Shown here piece after piece: positions 1 to 10,225 of a stretch of DNA of 64,000 nucleotides (position 1 is its first letter; every line of letters starts with the position of its first letter). The DNA is from Acidobacteriota bacterium (lineage in GTDB: Bacteria > Acidobacteriota > Blastocatellia > Pyrinomonadales > Pyrinomonadaceae). The stretch is taken from positions 1 to 64,000 of the forward strand of contig JAFAZX010000027.1 of NCBI GenBank assembly GCA_019239425.1, given 5' to 3'. Below the pieces are notes generated by a model. The model was not told where the DNA came from and made no database searches. It was given only the letters and a program-made list of their open reading frames with translations. The translations under genes and the position numbers were made by a program.

Positions 1-353
1 AGGGCCGGCGCGTTGCTCTCGAAGAGCAGCGCGTACATGATGCGCAGGAAGCCGCCGACGGGCAGGCCGACGGCCGCGAGCGCGACGATCTCGCCGGGCA
101 GCCCGAGCAGCGCCACGCCGAAGATGGCGAGCAGCGGCACGAACAGCAGCACGGAGAGCATGATCATCGCCCCCTGCCGGATGCCCTTCTGCCGCGGCGA
201 AAGCTCCTGCGGCGCGCTCGGCTGCGGCGGGCGCCATGGGAGTCGGCCGCCGTTCGCCACCAGCTCGCCGACGACTTCCTGCGGGAAGCCGCAGGCGGGG
301 CAGAAACGCGCCTCGTTGGAAACCTGTCGCTGGCCGCAGTTGGGGCAGAACAT
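1..353 (-). CDS. zinc-ribbon membrane protein (3' truncated by window edge)
   Basis: Minus-strand reading MFCPNCGQRQVSNEARFCPACGF followed by hydrophobic segments; similar to the adjacent ORF. Confidence 0.7.
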   Translation of the reverse strand, partial: MFCPNCGQRQVSNEARFCPACGFPQEVVGELVANGGRLPWRPPQPSAPQELSPRQKGIRQGAMIMLSVLLFVPLLAIFGVALLGLPGEIVALAAVGLPVGGFLRIMYALLFESNAPA

Positions 354-380
354 CTTCGGCTCCTCTGTGCTCCGTCAGTT

Positions 381-941
381 TCAGCGCGCCTGCTCGTCCG
401 GCTCGCGTTCGAGAAGCTTCGTCGTGCCTTCGGTCACGCTCGGCCTGTAGGAAAGCTCCGACGTGTCGGGCTGCGGCGGGGCGTACGCGCGCGCCGGCTG
501 CGACTGCGGCGGCGGCAGCGCCGAGACCGGCTGCGGCGGCGGCGCGAACTGCGCCTGCGGTTGATAGGCCGGCTGACGCTGTAGCTGCCTGCGGTACGGG
601 CCGTCTTCGAACAGCAGAGCGTAGAGCAGTCGGAAGAGTCCCGCCATGAAGACGATGACGCCGAGGAGGGCCACCTCGTCATTGATCCTGAGTATCTCGC
701 TCAGGGCCGCGAGGGCCGGGATGAGGAATGCGCCCGAGAGCATCAGCTTGCCGCCCAACTGCGCGCCCTTCCGCTTCGGCGAGGCGGGCGCGGGCACGGC
801 CTCGAAGGCGGGCGTCGGTTCGAGTGCGGGGCGCCCGCCCGTGGTGAGCAGCCCGGCGACGGCCGCCAACTGGAAGCCGCAGCGCGAGCAGAAGCGCGCG
901 CCGTCCGACACCTGCTGCTGGCCGCACTGTGGGCAGAACAT
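381..941 (-). CDS. zinc-ribbon domain membrane protein
   Basis: MFCPQCGQQQVSDGARFCSRCGF, then TM segments and a Pro/Gln-rich tail; internal ATG chosen. Confidence 0.75.
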   Translation of the reverse strand: MFCPQCGQQQVSDGARFCSRCGFQLAAVAGLLTTGGRPALEPTPAFEAVPAPASPKRKGAQLGGKLMLSGAFLIPALAALSEILRINDEVALLGVIVFMAGLFRLLYALLFEDGPYRRQLQRQPAYQPQAQFAPPPQPVSALPPPQSQPARAYAPPQPDTSELSYRPSVTEGTTKLLEREPDEQAR

Positions 942-1040
942 CTCTCTCGACCTTCCTTCCGCGGGATGAGGGTTAAAGCCTCGGCTTCCCTTACGACTAT
1001 CCCACGAGCGAAGTTCACGCGCAACCGGCACGCGCGCCGC

Positions 1041-1523
1041 TCACACGCGGGGCAGACGTGCCTCCGAGAAGAGGCGCAGCGTCGCGTAGGCGCGGCCCTG
1101 ATGGTGCGCGGCGCGCGCGAGCGTTTCGACGGCGAGCGAGAAGAGCGTCCGCATCTCGCCCGCGGGCACGGCGATCTCTTTCGAGAGGTCTTCGTCCGAG
1201 CGCAGGAACTCGAAGGCGCGTCGGCGCGTCCCTTCGGCCTCTTCGAGATAGCGCGCCACGTCTTCGGGCGCGGGCAGGGCCTCGGGCAGAGTCCACTCGA
1301 AGGGGTCGTCCCAGAGGTTGACGGTGATGCCGCCGAAGGTCTGCTCGACGGCGGCGGCCGAGCGCAGGAGGTGTTCGCCGCAGGAGTAGAGTGGGAAGGT
1401 GTGCGGCCCCGCTTCGCGCGGGGGCTGCCAGTAGAGGCGCTCTGGCGGCACGGCCCGCACGAGCGCCAGAGAGCGCCCGTGCAGGCGTGCGAACTGTTCG
1501 TCGAGGCCGCGGACTATCTGCAT
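1041..1523 (-). CDS. DinB-like family protein
   Basis: 160 aa ORF, DinB-like helical pattern. Confidence 0.65.
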   Translation of the reverse strand: MQIVRGLDEQFARLHGRSLALVRAVPPERLYWQPPREAGPHTFPLYSCGEHLLRSAAAVEQTFGGITVNLWDDPFEWTLPEALPAPEDVARYLEEAEGTRRRAFEFLRSDEDLSKEIAVPAGEMRTLFSLAVETLARAAHHQGRAYATLRLFSEARLPRV

Positions 1524-1555
1524 CGTGTGTGTGGCGCGGCCGTTTCAGCGCGCGC

Positions 1556-1909
1556 TCAGCGCTTGTCTTTCGCCTTGCGCCCCGACTCGCGCAGGGCCGC
1601 CGCGAGGTTCCGGCCGCGGTAGACGAAGCCCGTGATGATGTGGCCCTTGGCTTCGACGCGCGAGCCGCGCGCGGGCACGGCCCGCTCGGCGATGACCCAC
1701 ATCCGCCCCGTGCCGTCGTCTATCTCGTAGGCGCCTTCGCCGAGCACGCCGTAGCTGTCGGTCACGACCCCCTCGATGGTGACCTTCTTGTTGTAGTAGC
1801 GGCTCGGGTCGCCGTTGATCTTGTTGATGGTCGTCTTGGCGAAGGCCGCCGGGGCCGCCGCGCAGGCGATGACGAAGACAAGGATAAAAAGGCTTTGACG
1901 TTTCAGCAT
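1556..1909 (-). CDS. exported OB-fold-like protein
   Basis: Signal peptide MLKRQSLFILVFVIACAAAPAAFA then KVTIEGVVTDSYG...YEIDDGTGRMWV. Confidence 0.55.
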   Translation of the reverse strand: MLKRQSLFILVFVIACAAAPAAFAKTTINKINGDPSRYYNKKVTIEGVVTDSYGVLGEGAYEIDDGTGRMWVIAERAVPARGSRVEAKGHIITGFVYRGRNLAAALRESGRKAKDKR

Positions 1910-2087
1910 ATGCGTCTCCTCCAACTTTACTCGGCGGTTGTCGGGAGAGCGTCCGGATGATAGCACGGCCGGACGAGCGCCCAAAAAATGGACGCGGCCC
2001 GGGGCCGTTGTGTTAACTTAACGCGGCACGCACTTCGGCCCGTCCGCTCGAACGCCCCCGTCACGTCTGGGAATTTAGGAGAGAGTC

Positions 2088-2573
2088 TTGACCAAATCTT
2101 GGATTGCACTCGCCGCGCTGGCGGTTGCTCTCTTTTTCGCGCCCGCGGCCCGCGCGCAGGCCCCGGAGTTCCAGCGGATGAAGGGCGTGAGCGAGCAGCA
2201 GCAGGCGGTCGACGCCGTGCTCCGCCTTGAGCGCGAGATCATGGACGCCGTCTGCGAGAAAGACCTGAAGGCGCTCGAACGCGTGCTGGCCGAAGGCTTC
2301 GTCTACCGCAGCCTGGACGTGGAGGTGAACCGCGCCGACTTCCTCAAGAACATCGGGGCGCTGCCGGGCCGAATGCTCTCGGTCGAGGGCGAGGGCCTGC
2401 GCGTGCGAGTCTTCGGCGAGACGGCCGTGCTCACCGGAGTCCAGCGCTCAGTCCTGCGCACCGAAGACGGGGCGGAGCACGAGGGCCGGACGGCCTTCAC
2501 GGACGTCTTCGTCAAGCGCGGCCGCCGATGGCAGCTCGCGCTCGCGCACGGCGTCGAGCTGCCCAACAAGTAG
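2088..2573 (+). CDS. NTF2-like / DUF4440-type exported protein
   Basis: Signal peptide and NTF2-like pattern; TTG start. Confidence 0.6.
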   Translation: MTKSWIALAALAVALFFAPAARAQAPEFQRMKGVSEQQQAVDAVLRLEREIMDAVCEKDLKALERVLAEGFVYRSLDVEVNRADFLKNIGALPGRMLSVEGEGLRVRVFGETAVLTGVQRSVLRTEDGAEHEGRTAFTDVFVKRGRRWQLALAHGVELPNK

Positions 2574-2602
2574 GCGCTCTTCACATCCATGAAAGCATGG
2601 GG

Positions 2603-4234
2603 ATGAAAGTTCAGAATTTCAAATTTCGAATTTCGAATTTCAAATTTCTGAGCGCGCTCTCGCTGCTCCTCTGCCTCCACACACACGCGCGCGCGCGCGA
2701 CGACTACCCGCGCCAGCCGGGACTCGACGCGCAGCAGTACCGCATCCGCCTGAGCGTCGGCGACACGAAGGACGAGATCAGCGCCGAGACCGAGATCGTC
2801 TTTGCGGTCAGGTCGGAGGGCGTGCGCGAGGTCGCGCTCGACTTCCCCGAACTCACGGTCGACTCGGTGACGTTGAGCGGCCGCGCCGCGAACTTCAAGC
2901 GGGACGGCGGGCGGCTGCACGTCGCGCTGGCCGATTCTTACAAGCCGGGCGAGCTGCTCAGCGTCTCCGTCAGGTATCACGGCGCGCCCGCCGACGGCCT
3001 CTACTTCAAGCGGAACAAGTTCGGCGACCGCACGATCTTCGCGGACAACTGGCCCGACCGCGCGCGCCACTGGTTCCCTTCCGTCGACCACCCTTCGGAC
3101 AAGGCGAAGGTCGAGTTCTTCATCAACGCGCCCGCGCGCTACGACGTGGTCGCCAACGGCGAGCTGGTCGAGACGCGGAGCTTGCAGGACGGCACGCGCC
3201 TCACGCACTGGCGCGAGTCGGTGCCCGTCCCCGTCTACTGCATGGTCTTCGGCGCGACGGAGTTCGCGGTCGTCAACGCGGGCTCCTTCGGCGGGGCGAA
3301 CCTCTGGCACTACCTCTACCCGAAAGACCGCGACCGCGGCCTCGCCGACCACGGCCGCGCGCTCCGCATCGCCGAGTTCTACACCTCGCTCGTCGGCCCT
3401 TACCCCTACGAGAAGCTCGCGCTGGTCGAGTCGTCCACGCGCTTCGGCGGGATGGAGAACTCCTCGAACATCTTCTTCGACGAGAACGCCTACGACGGCT
3501 CGGGGAAACTCGAAGGCACCGTCGCGCACGAGGTCGCGCACCAATGGTTCGGCGACTCCGTGACCGAGTCGGACTGGCACCACCTCTGGCTGAGCGAGGG
3601 CTTCGCGACCTACTTCGGCGCGCTCTTCTATGAGCGGGCCGACGGCCGCGACCGCTTCGTGCGGATGATGCTCGAAGATAAGGAACGCTACCTGAAAGAC
3701 GCCGAGGCAGTCGCGCACCCCATCTACGACCCCTCGGTCAAAGACCTCTTCAAGCTGCTCAACCGGAACAACTACCAGAAGGGCGCGTGGGTTCTGCACA
3801 TGCTCCGGCGCGTCGTCGGCGACGAGACGTTCTTCGAGGGCGTGCGCGACTACTACCGCACCTACCGCGACTCGAACGCGCTCACCGAAGACTTCCGCCG
3901 CGTGATGGAGCTGCACTACGGCAAGCCGCTCGAATGGTTCTTCCGGCAGTGGATTTACCGGCCCGGCCTCCCCGCCTACGAAGCTTCGTGGAGGTGGGAC
4001 GAGGCTTCGAAACGCCTGACCCTCAAGGTCGCGCAGGCGCAAACGGGCGACCCTTTCCGCATGCCGCTCGACGTGGAGTTCAAGGACGGCGACAACGCGC
4101 GCCGCGAAGTTATCGAAGTGAGCGGGCGCGAGCAGAGCTTCGACTTCAAGCTGGAACGCAGGCCGCAGGCGGTCGCCGTCGACCCCGACGAGTGGGTGCT
4201 CAAGACTTTGAAGCTGACAGAAGCCCGACCGTAA
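2603..4234 (+). CDS. M1 family aminopeptidase-like metallopeptidase
   Basis: GGMEN and HEVAHQWFGDSVTE...WLSEGFATYF motifs. Confidence 0.9.
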   Translation: MKVQNFKFRISNFKFLSALSLLLCLHTHARARDDYPRQPGLDAQQYRIRLSVGDTKDEISAETEIVFAVRSEGVREVALDFPELTVDSVTLSGRAANFKRDGGRLHVALADSYKPGELLSVSVRYHGAPADGLYFKRNKFGDRTIFADNWPDRARHWFPSVDHPSDKAKVEFFINAPARYDVVANGELVETRSLQDGTRLTHWRESVPVPVYCMVFGATEFAVVNAGSFGGANLWHYLYPKDRDRGLADHGRALRIAEFYTSLVGPYPYEKLALVESSTRFGGMENSSNIFFDENAYDGSGKLEGTVAHEVAHQWFGDSVTESDWHHLWLSEGFATYFGALFYERADGRDRFVRMMLEDKERYLKDAEAVAHPIYDPSVKDLFKLLNRNNYQKGAWVLHMLRRVVGDETFFEGVRDYYRTYRDSNALTEDFRRVMELHYGKPLEWFFRQWIYRPGLPAYEASWRWDEASKRLTLKVAQAQTGDPFRMPLDVEFKDGDNARREVIEVSGREQSFDFKLERRPQAVAVDPDEWVLKTLKLTEARP

Positions 4235-4309
4235 GGGAGGGCGTCGGTCTTCCGTCATATTTCAAGGCAGAGTAAGACGTACGCCCTCCCTTACGGTCGG
4301 GCTTCTGCC
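4216..4309. repeat. intergenic inverted repeat, family A (CAGAAGCCCGACCGTAAGGGAGGGCGT)
   Basis: Long inverted arms; second copy at 24199-24329. Confidence 0.85.
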
Positions 4310-4330
4310 ACTAAAGAGGAGGAGAAGAAG

Positions 4331-5434
4331 ATGAGAAGGCGTGACTTCCTGCGCGCGGGCGCGGTGGCGGGCGTGGCCGCGGCCTCGGCGAAGACTCTGA
4401 GCGCGGGCGCGCCCGCCGTCATTGTCCAGGGCGTGAGGCCCGCGGTCGTCTCGTCCGCCAACGGCAACGAGTTCAAGAACGGCGGCGAAGAGACGTGCGT
4501 GCAGCGCGCCTTCCGCCTGATGACCTCCGGCGCGGACGTGCTCGACGCCCTCATCGCGGGCGTCAACATCGTCGAGCTAGACCCTCTGGACGACAGCGTC
4601 GGCTACGGCGGGCTGCCGAACGCCGACGGCGTCGTGCAGCTCGACTCCTCCTGCATGCACGGGCCGAAGAGGCGCGCGGGCGCGGTCGCCGCGCTCGAAG
4701 GCGTGCGCACGCCCTCGCTCGTGGCGAAGGCGGTGATGGAGATGACAGACCATCACCTGATCGTCGGCCGCGGCGCGCAGGAGTTCGCGCGCAACATGGG
4801 GTTCCGTGTCGAAGACGACCTGAACACCGAGCACTCGCGCAAGCTCTGGCTCGAATGGAAGCGGCGGACAGACCCTTCGCACTACCTCGACCCGGCGAAG
4901 CGCGCGGAGGTCTGGCGGCGCGAGGGCCTGAAGATGGTGCGCGAGGGGCTCATCCGCGAGGAGCACTTCTACGGCACGATCAACTGCGACGGCGTCAACG
5001 CGCGGGGCGAGGTCTGCGGCGTGACGACGACCTCGGGGCTGTCCTGGAAGATACCGGGGCGCGTCGGCGACTCGCCCATCCTCGGCGCGGGGCTTTACGT
5101 GGACGGCGCGGTCGGCGCAGCCGGCTCTACGGGTCGGGGCGAGGCGAATCTTTATAACCTCTGCTCGTTCCTCATCGTCGAGGAGATGCGCCGCGGCAAG
5201 AGCCCGAAGGACGCCGGGATGGAGGCGCTCCGCCGCATCAAGGCCAACACGGTCGAGAAGCGCCTCCTGAACAAGGACGGCAATCCGAACTTCGGCATCA
5301 ACTTCTACGTCCTCAGCGCGCGCGGCGAACACGCGGGCGTCACGATGTACGAGGGCGCCAGGTACGCCGTCTGCACAGAGTCAGGCCCGCAGACGCTCAA
5401 CTGCGAGCCTCTGCTGCCGAGGCCGAAGGAGTAG
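4331..5434 (+). CDS. N(4)-(beta-N-acetylglucosaminyl)-L-asparaginase family Ntn hydrolase
   Basis: Tat-like MRRRDFLRAGAVAG; GEVCGVTTTSGLSWKIPGRVGDSPILGAGLYVD. Confidence 0.85.
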   Translation: MRRRDFLRAGAVAGVAAASAKTLSAGAPAVIVQGVRPAVVSSANGNEFKNGGEETCVQRAFRLMTSGADVLDALIAGVNIVELDPLDDSVGYGGLPNADGVVQLDSSCMHGPKRRAGAVAALEGVRTPSLVAKAVMEMTDHHLIVGRGAQEFARNMGFRVEDDLNTEHSRKLWLEWKRRTDPSHYLDPAKRAEVWRREGLKMVREGLIREEHFYGTINCDGVNARGEVCGVTTTSGLSWKIPGRVGDSPILGAGLYVDGAVGAAGSTGRGEANLYNLCSFLIVEEMRRGKSPKDAGMEALRRIKANTVEKRLLNKDGNPNFGINFYVLSARGEHAGVTMYEGARYAVCTESGPQTLNCEPLLPRPKE

Positions 5435-5558
5435 CGACGCGCGCCCGAATGGGCGTATGATGCGGCCGTCAATTCCTCACACATCCAAGCCGGTGACGAA
5501 CGAGGGGCGGAGTTCACAAAGACGCGGGCGTGTGCGCCCGCACGAAAGGAGCCGTCAA

Positions 5559-6056
5559 ATGTTCGTAGGAAGCAGAAGGTTGACGTTGTGCCTCGTCCTC
5601 ACCGCGTCTCTGTTGCTGTCGCCCGCCGCGGCGGCGCAGACCGCGTCCGGCGACTGGTCGGCGGTTAAGGCCGTCGAGACCGGGAGCAAGCTCTCCGTAA
5701 AACTCAAGACGGGTAAGACCGTCGAAGGCAGGTTGGCGGGTGTGACCGACGACGGGCTGTCGCTGGCGGTCAGGAACGAGCACACCGACCTGAAGCGCGA
5801 GGAGGTGCAGAGCGTCTACCAGGTCAGGGGGAGGTCTGCCACGAAGGCGACCCTGGTTGGCCTGGGAATCGGGGCCGGCGCGGGCGCGGCCATCGGCCTG
5901 GCGGCGGACAGCTCTTCCGACAGCGGCAGCTTCGAGAAGATCGACCACGTCGCGGCCGCCGGCATCACCGTGCTCGGCGCCGCGGCCGGTGCGCTCACCG
6001 GCTACTTCCTCGGGAGGCGCGGCGGCAAGCGTGTACTCGTCTACGAAGCCAGGTAA
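5559..6056 (+). CDS. exported hypothetical protein
   Basis: Signal peptide, Gly-rich TM segment. Confidence 0.55.
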   Translation: MFVGSRRLTLCLVLTASLLLSPAAAAQTASGDWSAVKAVETGSKLSVKLKTGKTVEGRLAGVTDDGLSLAVRNEHTDLKREEVQSVYQVRGRSATKATLVGLGIGAGAGAAIGLAADSSSDSGSFEKIDHVAAAGITVLGAAAGALTGYFLGRRGGKRVLVYEAR

Positions 6057-6057
6057 G

Positions 6058-6154
6058 GCGTGAGCCGTAACCTGAGCGTAAACCGTGAACCGTGACAGGA
6101 GAGAGGCGGCCTGCCTTCTTCCTGTCACGGCTTACGGTTTACGGTCTACGGTCT
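6058..6154. repeat. intergenic inverted repeat, family H (CCGTAAACCGTGAACCGTGACAGG)
   Basis: Inverted arms between convergent genes. Confidence 0.7.
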
Positions 6155-6158
6155 TTTC

Positions 6159-7664
6159 CTAGTTCCCGAACCAGCCGATGGGCTTGCCGGAGAGGTCGAC
6201 CCAGACGCTCTTGACCTGCGTGTACATCTCGAGCGCGTGCTTGCCCATCTCGCGGCCGTAGCCGGACTGCTTGTAGCCGCCGAAGGGCGACGCCGCATTG
6301 AACATGTTGTAGGTGTTGATCCAGATGACGCCCGCGTGGACGGCCCTGGCGAAGCGGTGCGCGCGCGTGATGTCCTTCGTCCAGATGCCGGCCGAGAGGC
6401 CGTAGGAGATTTCGTTGGCCTGCTTGATGAGGTCGTCCTCGTTCTCGAAGGTGATGACGGAGACGACGGGGCCGAAGATCTCCTCCTGGGCCACGCGCAT
6501 GTTGTTCTTCACGTCGCCGAAGATGGTCGGCTGGAAGAAGTAGCCCTTCTGGAAGTCGGCGTCGAGCTGCGGCGGGCAGCCGCCGGTCAAGACCTGCGCG
6601 CCCTCCCCCTTCGCGATGTCCACGTAGCCCTTAATGCGGTTGAGCTGCTCCTCCGACACCTGCGGCCCCATCTGCGTGCTCTTGTCCATCGGGTCGCCGA
6701 CCTTCACCCGGCTCGACTTCTCCTTGAAGCGGTCGAGGAACTCGTCCTTCACCCTCGCGTCGAGGAAGAGGCGCGAGCCGGCGCAGCAGACCTGGCCCTG
6801 GTTGAAGAAGATGCCCATCATCGCGCCGTTGACCGCCTGCTCGATGTCGGCGTCGGCGAAGACGATGTTCGGGGCCTTGCCGCCCAGCTCCAGAGAGACC
6901 TTCGTCAGGTTGTCGGCCGCGGCCTTGGCGACGAGCTTGCCGACCTCGGTCGAGCCTGTGAAGGCGAGCTTGTCGATGCCGGGGTGCGAGGCGAGCGCGG
7001 CGCCGGCCGTCTCGCCGTAGCCGGGCACGACGTTGACGACGCCGTCGGGGAAGCCCGCCTCCTGGATGAGCGAGGCCAGCTCCATCGCGCCGACCGGGGT
7101 CTGCTCGGCGGGCTTCAGAACCACCGTGTTGCCGGCGGCGAGCGCGGGGGCGAGCTTCCAGGCGGCCATCAGCAGCGGGAAGTTCCAGGGGATGATCTGG
7201 CCGCAGACGCCCACGGGCTCGCGCAGGGTGTAGTTGAACATCTGCCCCGGCACGGGGATGGTCTCGCCCTCGATCTTCGTCGCCCAGCCGGCGAAGTACT
7301 CGAAGTTCTCGACGACCTGCGGCAAGTCCACGTAGGAGGTCTCCTTGATGGGCTTGCCGTTGTCGGCCGTCTCCAGCGCGGCCAGCTCGGGAATCTTCGC
7401 CTCGATGAGTTGGGCCAGCTTATACATCATGCGGCCGCGGTCGCGCGCGGAGACCTTCGACCACTTGCCTTCGAAGGCCTTGCGGGCGGCGGCGACGGCC
7501 TTGTCGATGTCGGCCTTGTCGCCCTCGGCGACCTCCGCGAGCGTGGCGCCGGTCGCGGGGTTCGGCGTCGTGAAGGTCTTGCCGGACTCGGCGTCGACCC
7601 ACTGGCCGTCGATGAAAAGCTGGTAAGTGCGGGGAGTTTCGGATGCGGACTTCGCTGATGACAT
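6159..7664 (-). CDS. aldehyde dehydrogenase
   Basis: ELGGKAPNIVFADADIEQAV, FFNQGQVCCAGSR motifs. Confidence 0.95.
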   Translation of the reverse strand: MSSAKSASETPRTYQLFIDGQWVDAESGKTFTTPNPATGATLAEVAEGDKADIDKAVAAARKAFEGKWSKVSARDRGRMMYKLAQLIEAKIPELAALETADNGKPIKETSYVDLPQVVENFEYFAGWATKIEGETIPVPGQMFNYTLREPVGVCGQIIPWNFPLLMAAWKLAPALAAGNTVVLKPAEQTPVGAMELASLIQEAGFPDGVVNVVPGYGETAGAALASHPGIDKLAFTGSTEVGKLVAKAAADNLTKVSLELGGKAPNIVFADADIEQAVNGAMMGIFFNQGQVCCAGSRLFLDARVKDEFLDRFKEKSSRVKVGDPMDKSTQMGPQVSEEQLNRIKGYVDIAKGEGAQVLTGGCPPQLDADFQKGYFFQPTIFGDVKNNMRVAQEEIFGPVVSVITFENEDDLIKQANEISYGLSAGIWTKDITRAHRFARAVHAGVIWINTYNMFNAASPFGGYKQSGYGREMGKHALEMYTQVKSVWVDLSGKPIGWFGN

Positions 7665-7780
7665 GGGTGTTTCTCCTCTTCCGGATGAAAGTCGGTGTGT
7701 GTGCGTCCAGTCAGTTGGAATATGTTTCCGGCTTGAGCGTGCGCCTACTTTACACCCGCCGCGGGCGGGAGGCAAAAAGG

Positions 7781-7848
7781 GAGTGATGAGTGATGAGTGA
7801 TAAGAAAGAACGGCAGGCTTTTTCTTATCACTCATCACTCATCACTTT
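7781..7848. repeat. intergenic inverted repeat, family B (GTGATGAGTGATAAG)
   Basis: Complementary arms; copies near 25300 and 31432. Confidence 0.8.
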
Positions 7849-8995
7849 CCCCGCGCGGCTTCTCCTTCTCCTCGTTCGCGGCGTATTCGAGGTCGCCGTC
7901 GCCGGTCACCTCGTCCCAGTCGTAGCCGAGGTGGAGGGCGAGGCGGCGCAGCTTCGACTCCCACTCCTCACGCTGCGAGCGGTACTCCTCCCAACCCTGC
8001 TCGGTGTCGCGGCGCACTTGGATGCCGGACTCGTCGAGGCGCGCGAGCGTCTGCTCGTAGCGGCGGCGCCAGCGCTCGTTGGCCTCGCGCGCCTCCTGCT
8101 CGGTCGGCTGGCGCGGTCGCTCGCGCCGTTCGAGGTCGAGTGAGCCGACGAACTGCGTGAGGACGTGGCGCGCCGCCGCTTCGAGCGTGCGCACCTCGGG
8201 GTAGTTGCGCAGGTCTTCATTCTCCTCGCGGTCGAGCGCGGCGCGGATGACGGCGCAGGTCTCCAGGAGGAGGAAGAGGACGCGCGGCGTGCCCTTGTAG
8301 ACCTCGACGGGGTGGAAGTAGTGGATGACGGGGTGGTCGATGTGCGATTCGAGCAGGCCCTGCAGGTCGCGCGTGACGGTGCGCAGCGTGTCGCGCAGGC
8401 CGTAGAAGCGGCCCTCGACGAAGTGGTGCGCGATGAAGCCGGCCACGTCCGCGCCCTCGGCCGCCTGGTGGTAGAGCGAGTAGGCGACGGCGCGCTTGCG
8501 TTCGAGCGCCGTGTAGACGGTCAGCATGTATGTGATGGCGAGCGAGATGACGACAAGTCCCGACGCGGCCTCCAACAAAGCGAAAAAGCGCAGGGGGGCG
8601 AGGCGCGGCACCACGTCGCCGTAGCCGACGGAGGTGAGCGTGACGCCGCTGAAGTAGACGGCGTCGACCCAGCCCGGCTCGGGGTGCGGGCCGGCGAAGG
8701 TGAAGCCGGAGGGGATGTGCGGGTAGTAGATGAACGCGTAGGCCGTGACGAGCAGGACGACGTAGACGGCGATGAGCAGGGGGAGCAAAAGCGGCCCGAC
8801 CATGTTGAGGAGCCGGTGCCGGTTCGCGCGCGACAGCCGGAAGGCGGCGGCGCGCGTCACGCGCCAGACCGAGCGGTTGAGGGACTCGCCGACGGGGCCG
8901 TACCGCGCGCTCGAATGGAGCACCGTCGCGTAGATGTCGAAGATGATGAGCGCCAGCAGGACGAACCCCGCCGTCGTGAAAATGAATGTCCCCAT
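7835..8995 (-). CDS. two-pore-type potassium/ion channel family protein
   Basis: VTLTSVGYGDVVPRL selectivity filter with flanking TM helices. Confidence 0.85.
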   Translation of the reverse strand: MGTFIFTTAGFVLLALIIFDIYATVLHSSARYGPVGESLNRSVWRVTRAAAFRLSRANRHRLLNMVGPLLLPLLIAVYVVLLVTAYAFIYYPHIPSGFTFAGPHPEPGWVDAVYFSGVTLTSVGYGDVVPRLAPLRFFALLEAASGLVVISLAITYMLTVYTALERKRAVAYSLYHQAAEGADVAGFIAHHFVEGRFYGLRDTLRTVTRDLQGLLESHIDHPVIHYFHPVEVYKGTPRVLFLLLETCAVIRAALDREENEDLRNYPEVRTLEAAARHVLTQFVGSLDLERRERPRQPTEQEAREANERWRRRYEQTLARLDESGIQVRRDTEQGWEEYRSQREEWESKLRRLALHLGYDWDEVTGDGDLEYAANEEKEKPRGESDE

Positions 8996-9028
8996 GCCCG
9001 GTTTAATTAAACTTATCGCAAGCGGCCA

Positions 9029-10225
9029 TTATTCTTCATCGTCCAACTCATCATTGGTCGCAGAATCGTTCTGATCCTCGTCCAGTTGCAGCTCCTCGGC
9101 CGTCACGCCACTAAGAAGGTCTTGTACGCGAATCTGACTAAGTCGGCCTTTAAGATAGTTTTCCATCTCATCATCTCGCATTCTCTGCAACTCATGCGTC
9201 ACTCCCATCCGCTTGCCCAGACATTGCGCAAGGTCACGCACCCAGTACCGCAGACTCATCTGGACAATTTCGGCCCCGATTTGAGCCGCCGCCTTTTGCG
9301 TCTTCTCGCTTTTAGGCAATCGGTCGACGACGATAAATGTTGTCGAGGTAATCCTCCCACCCGCTAGTTCAAATTCTCGCGCATAACGTGAAAGTTTATC
9401 CTTTGAAATTTCTGAGTTGCCTGCGCCAATGAATCCGATGTCAAAGCGGGCCAATCTCCCGGGTTGAACCAACAGTGTCGCGTCGGCTTCGCGCAAGTCG
9501 CGGCTATCAGACAGCCAAAATACACCCGCCGACCTGGTGTTAGTTTGAGGATTTACGCGCTCGAACCCGAGAATCGTAAGGAAGGAGCCGAGTATCAGGC
9601 GCTCAAAAAGTTTCCCGTACATTGACTTGTCTGAGCCACGTATGGCAAGCGTCTGACTACCTATCGCTGTCGTCAGCCTGGCAATGTCTTTCCAGTCAAG
9701 TCGAACACGCCTACCCTTCGGATCTTCGATAACCCCCAGTTCCATCCTGACGCTGCCGAACTCGTCTTCACACTTTCCCGCCGCCTCAGCGATGGCTTCT
9801 TCAAAGTCGTTGATGTAGCCCTTAATGCCTTCAGTATCGCTTCGGAGAACGTTCTGGAACTGCTTTTGAGTCAGCCCAATGAGCCACTGTGCAATCCAGG
9901 TAGTAGCCTTATCGCGCTTCCCGCGCTTTGCCAGCTGACTCGTCGCCATCTCGGATAGCTTGCCCGTGAAGTCTCCGATTTCAAGATGGCCGCGAAGGAA
10001 TAAGACGACGAGCGCGCCACTCACAATGGCGATTTTGCGACGGGACAACGGTTCCGTTTGCGTGCGGATGTTGTCGCCCATCATCACGCTCAGGATTGAA
10101 TCGCGAATCGCCTCGACGCCGATGCGCTCAACGAAGTCTCTCCCGCCACCCGTTAAGAGTATGCGGCCGCCTTCCGGGAACAGGTCGTCCAGCGTGAGGT
10201 CGTCCGGGTTCTTTCTGCTCGTCAT
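9029..10225 (-). CDS. Type II restriction endonuclease, CfrBI-like
   Basis: Lower-GC ORF overlapping the MTase gene by 4 nt; CfrBI-like by recollection of the family. Confidence 0.7.
   Translation of the reverse strand: MTSRKNPDDLTLDDLFPEGGRILLTGGGRDFVERIGVEAIRDSILSVMMGDNIRTQTEPLSRRKIAIVSGALVVLFLRGHLEIGDFTGKLSEMATSQLAKRGKRDKATTWIAQWLIGLTQKQFQNVLRSDTEGIKGYINDFEEAIAEAAGKCEDEFGSVRMELGVIEDPKGRRVRLDWKDIARLTTAIGSQTLAIRGSDKSMYGKLFERLILGSFLTILGFERVNPQTNTRSAGVFWLSDSRDLREADATLLVQPGRLARFDIGFIGAGNSEISKDKLSRYAREFELAGGRITSTTFIVVDRLPKSEKTQKAAAQIGAEIVQMSLRYWVRDLAQCLGKRMGVTHELQRMRDDEMENYLKGRLSQIRVQDLLSGVTAEELQLDEDQNDSATNDELDDEE

Noticed and set aside
2303-4258. 651-aa antisense ORF opposite the M1 peptidase
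   Set aside because: GC-rich codon bias creates long antisense ORFs; composition is Val/Arg/Ala-rich with no domain, while the plus-strand peptidase motifs are clear
6237-7658. 473-aa ORF opposite aldehyde dehydrogenase
   Set aside because: Shadow ORF; low-complexity composition, no RBS
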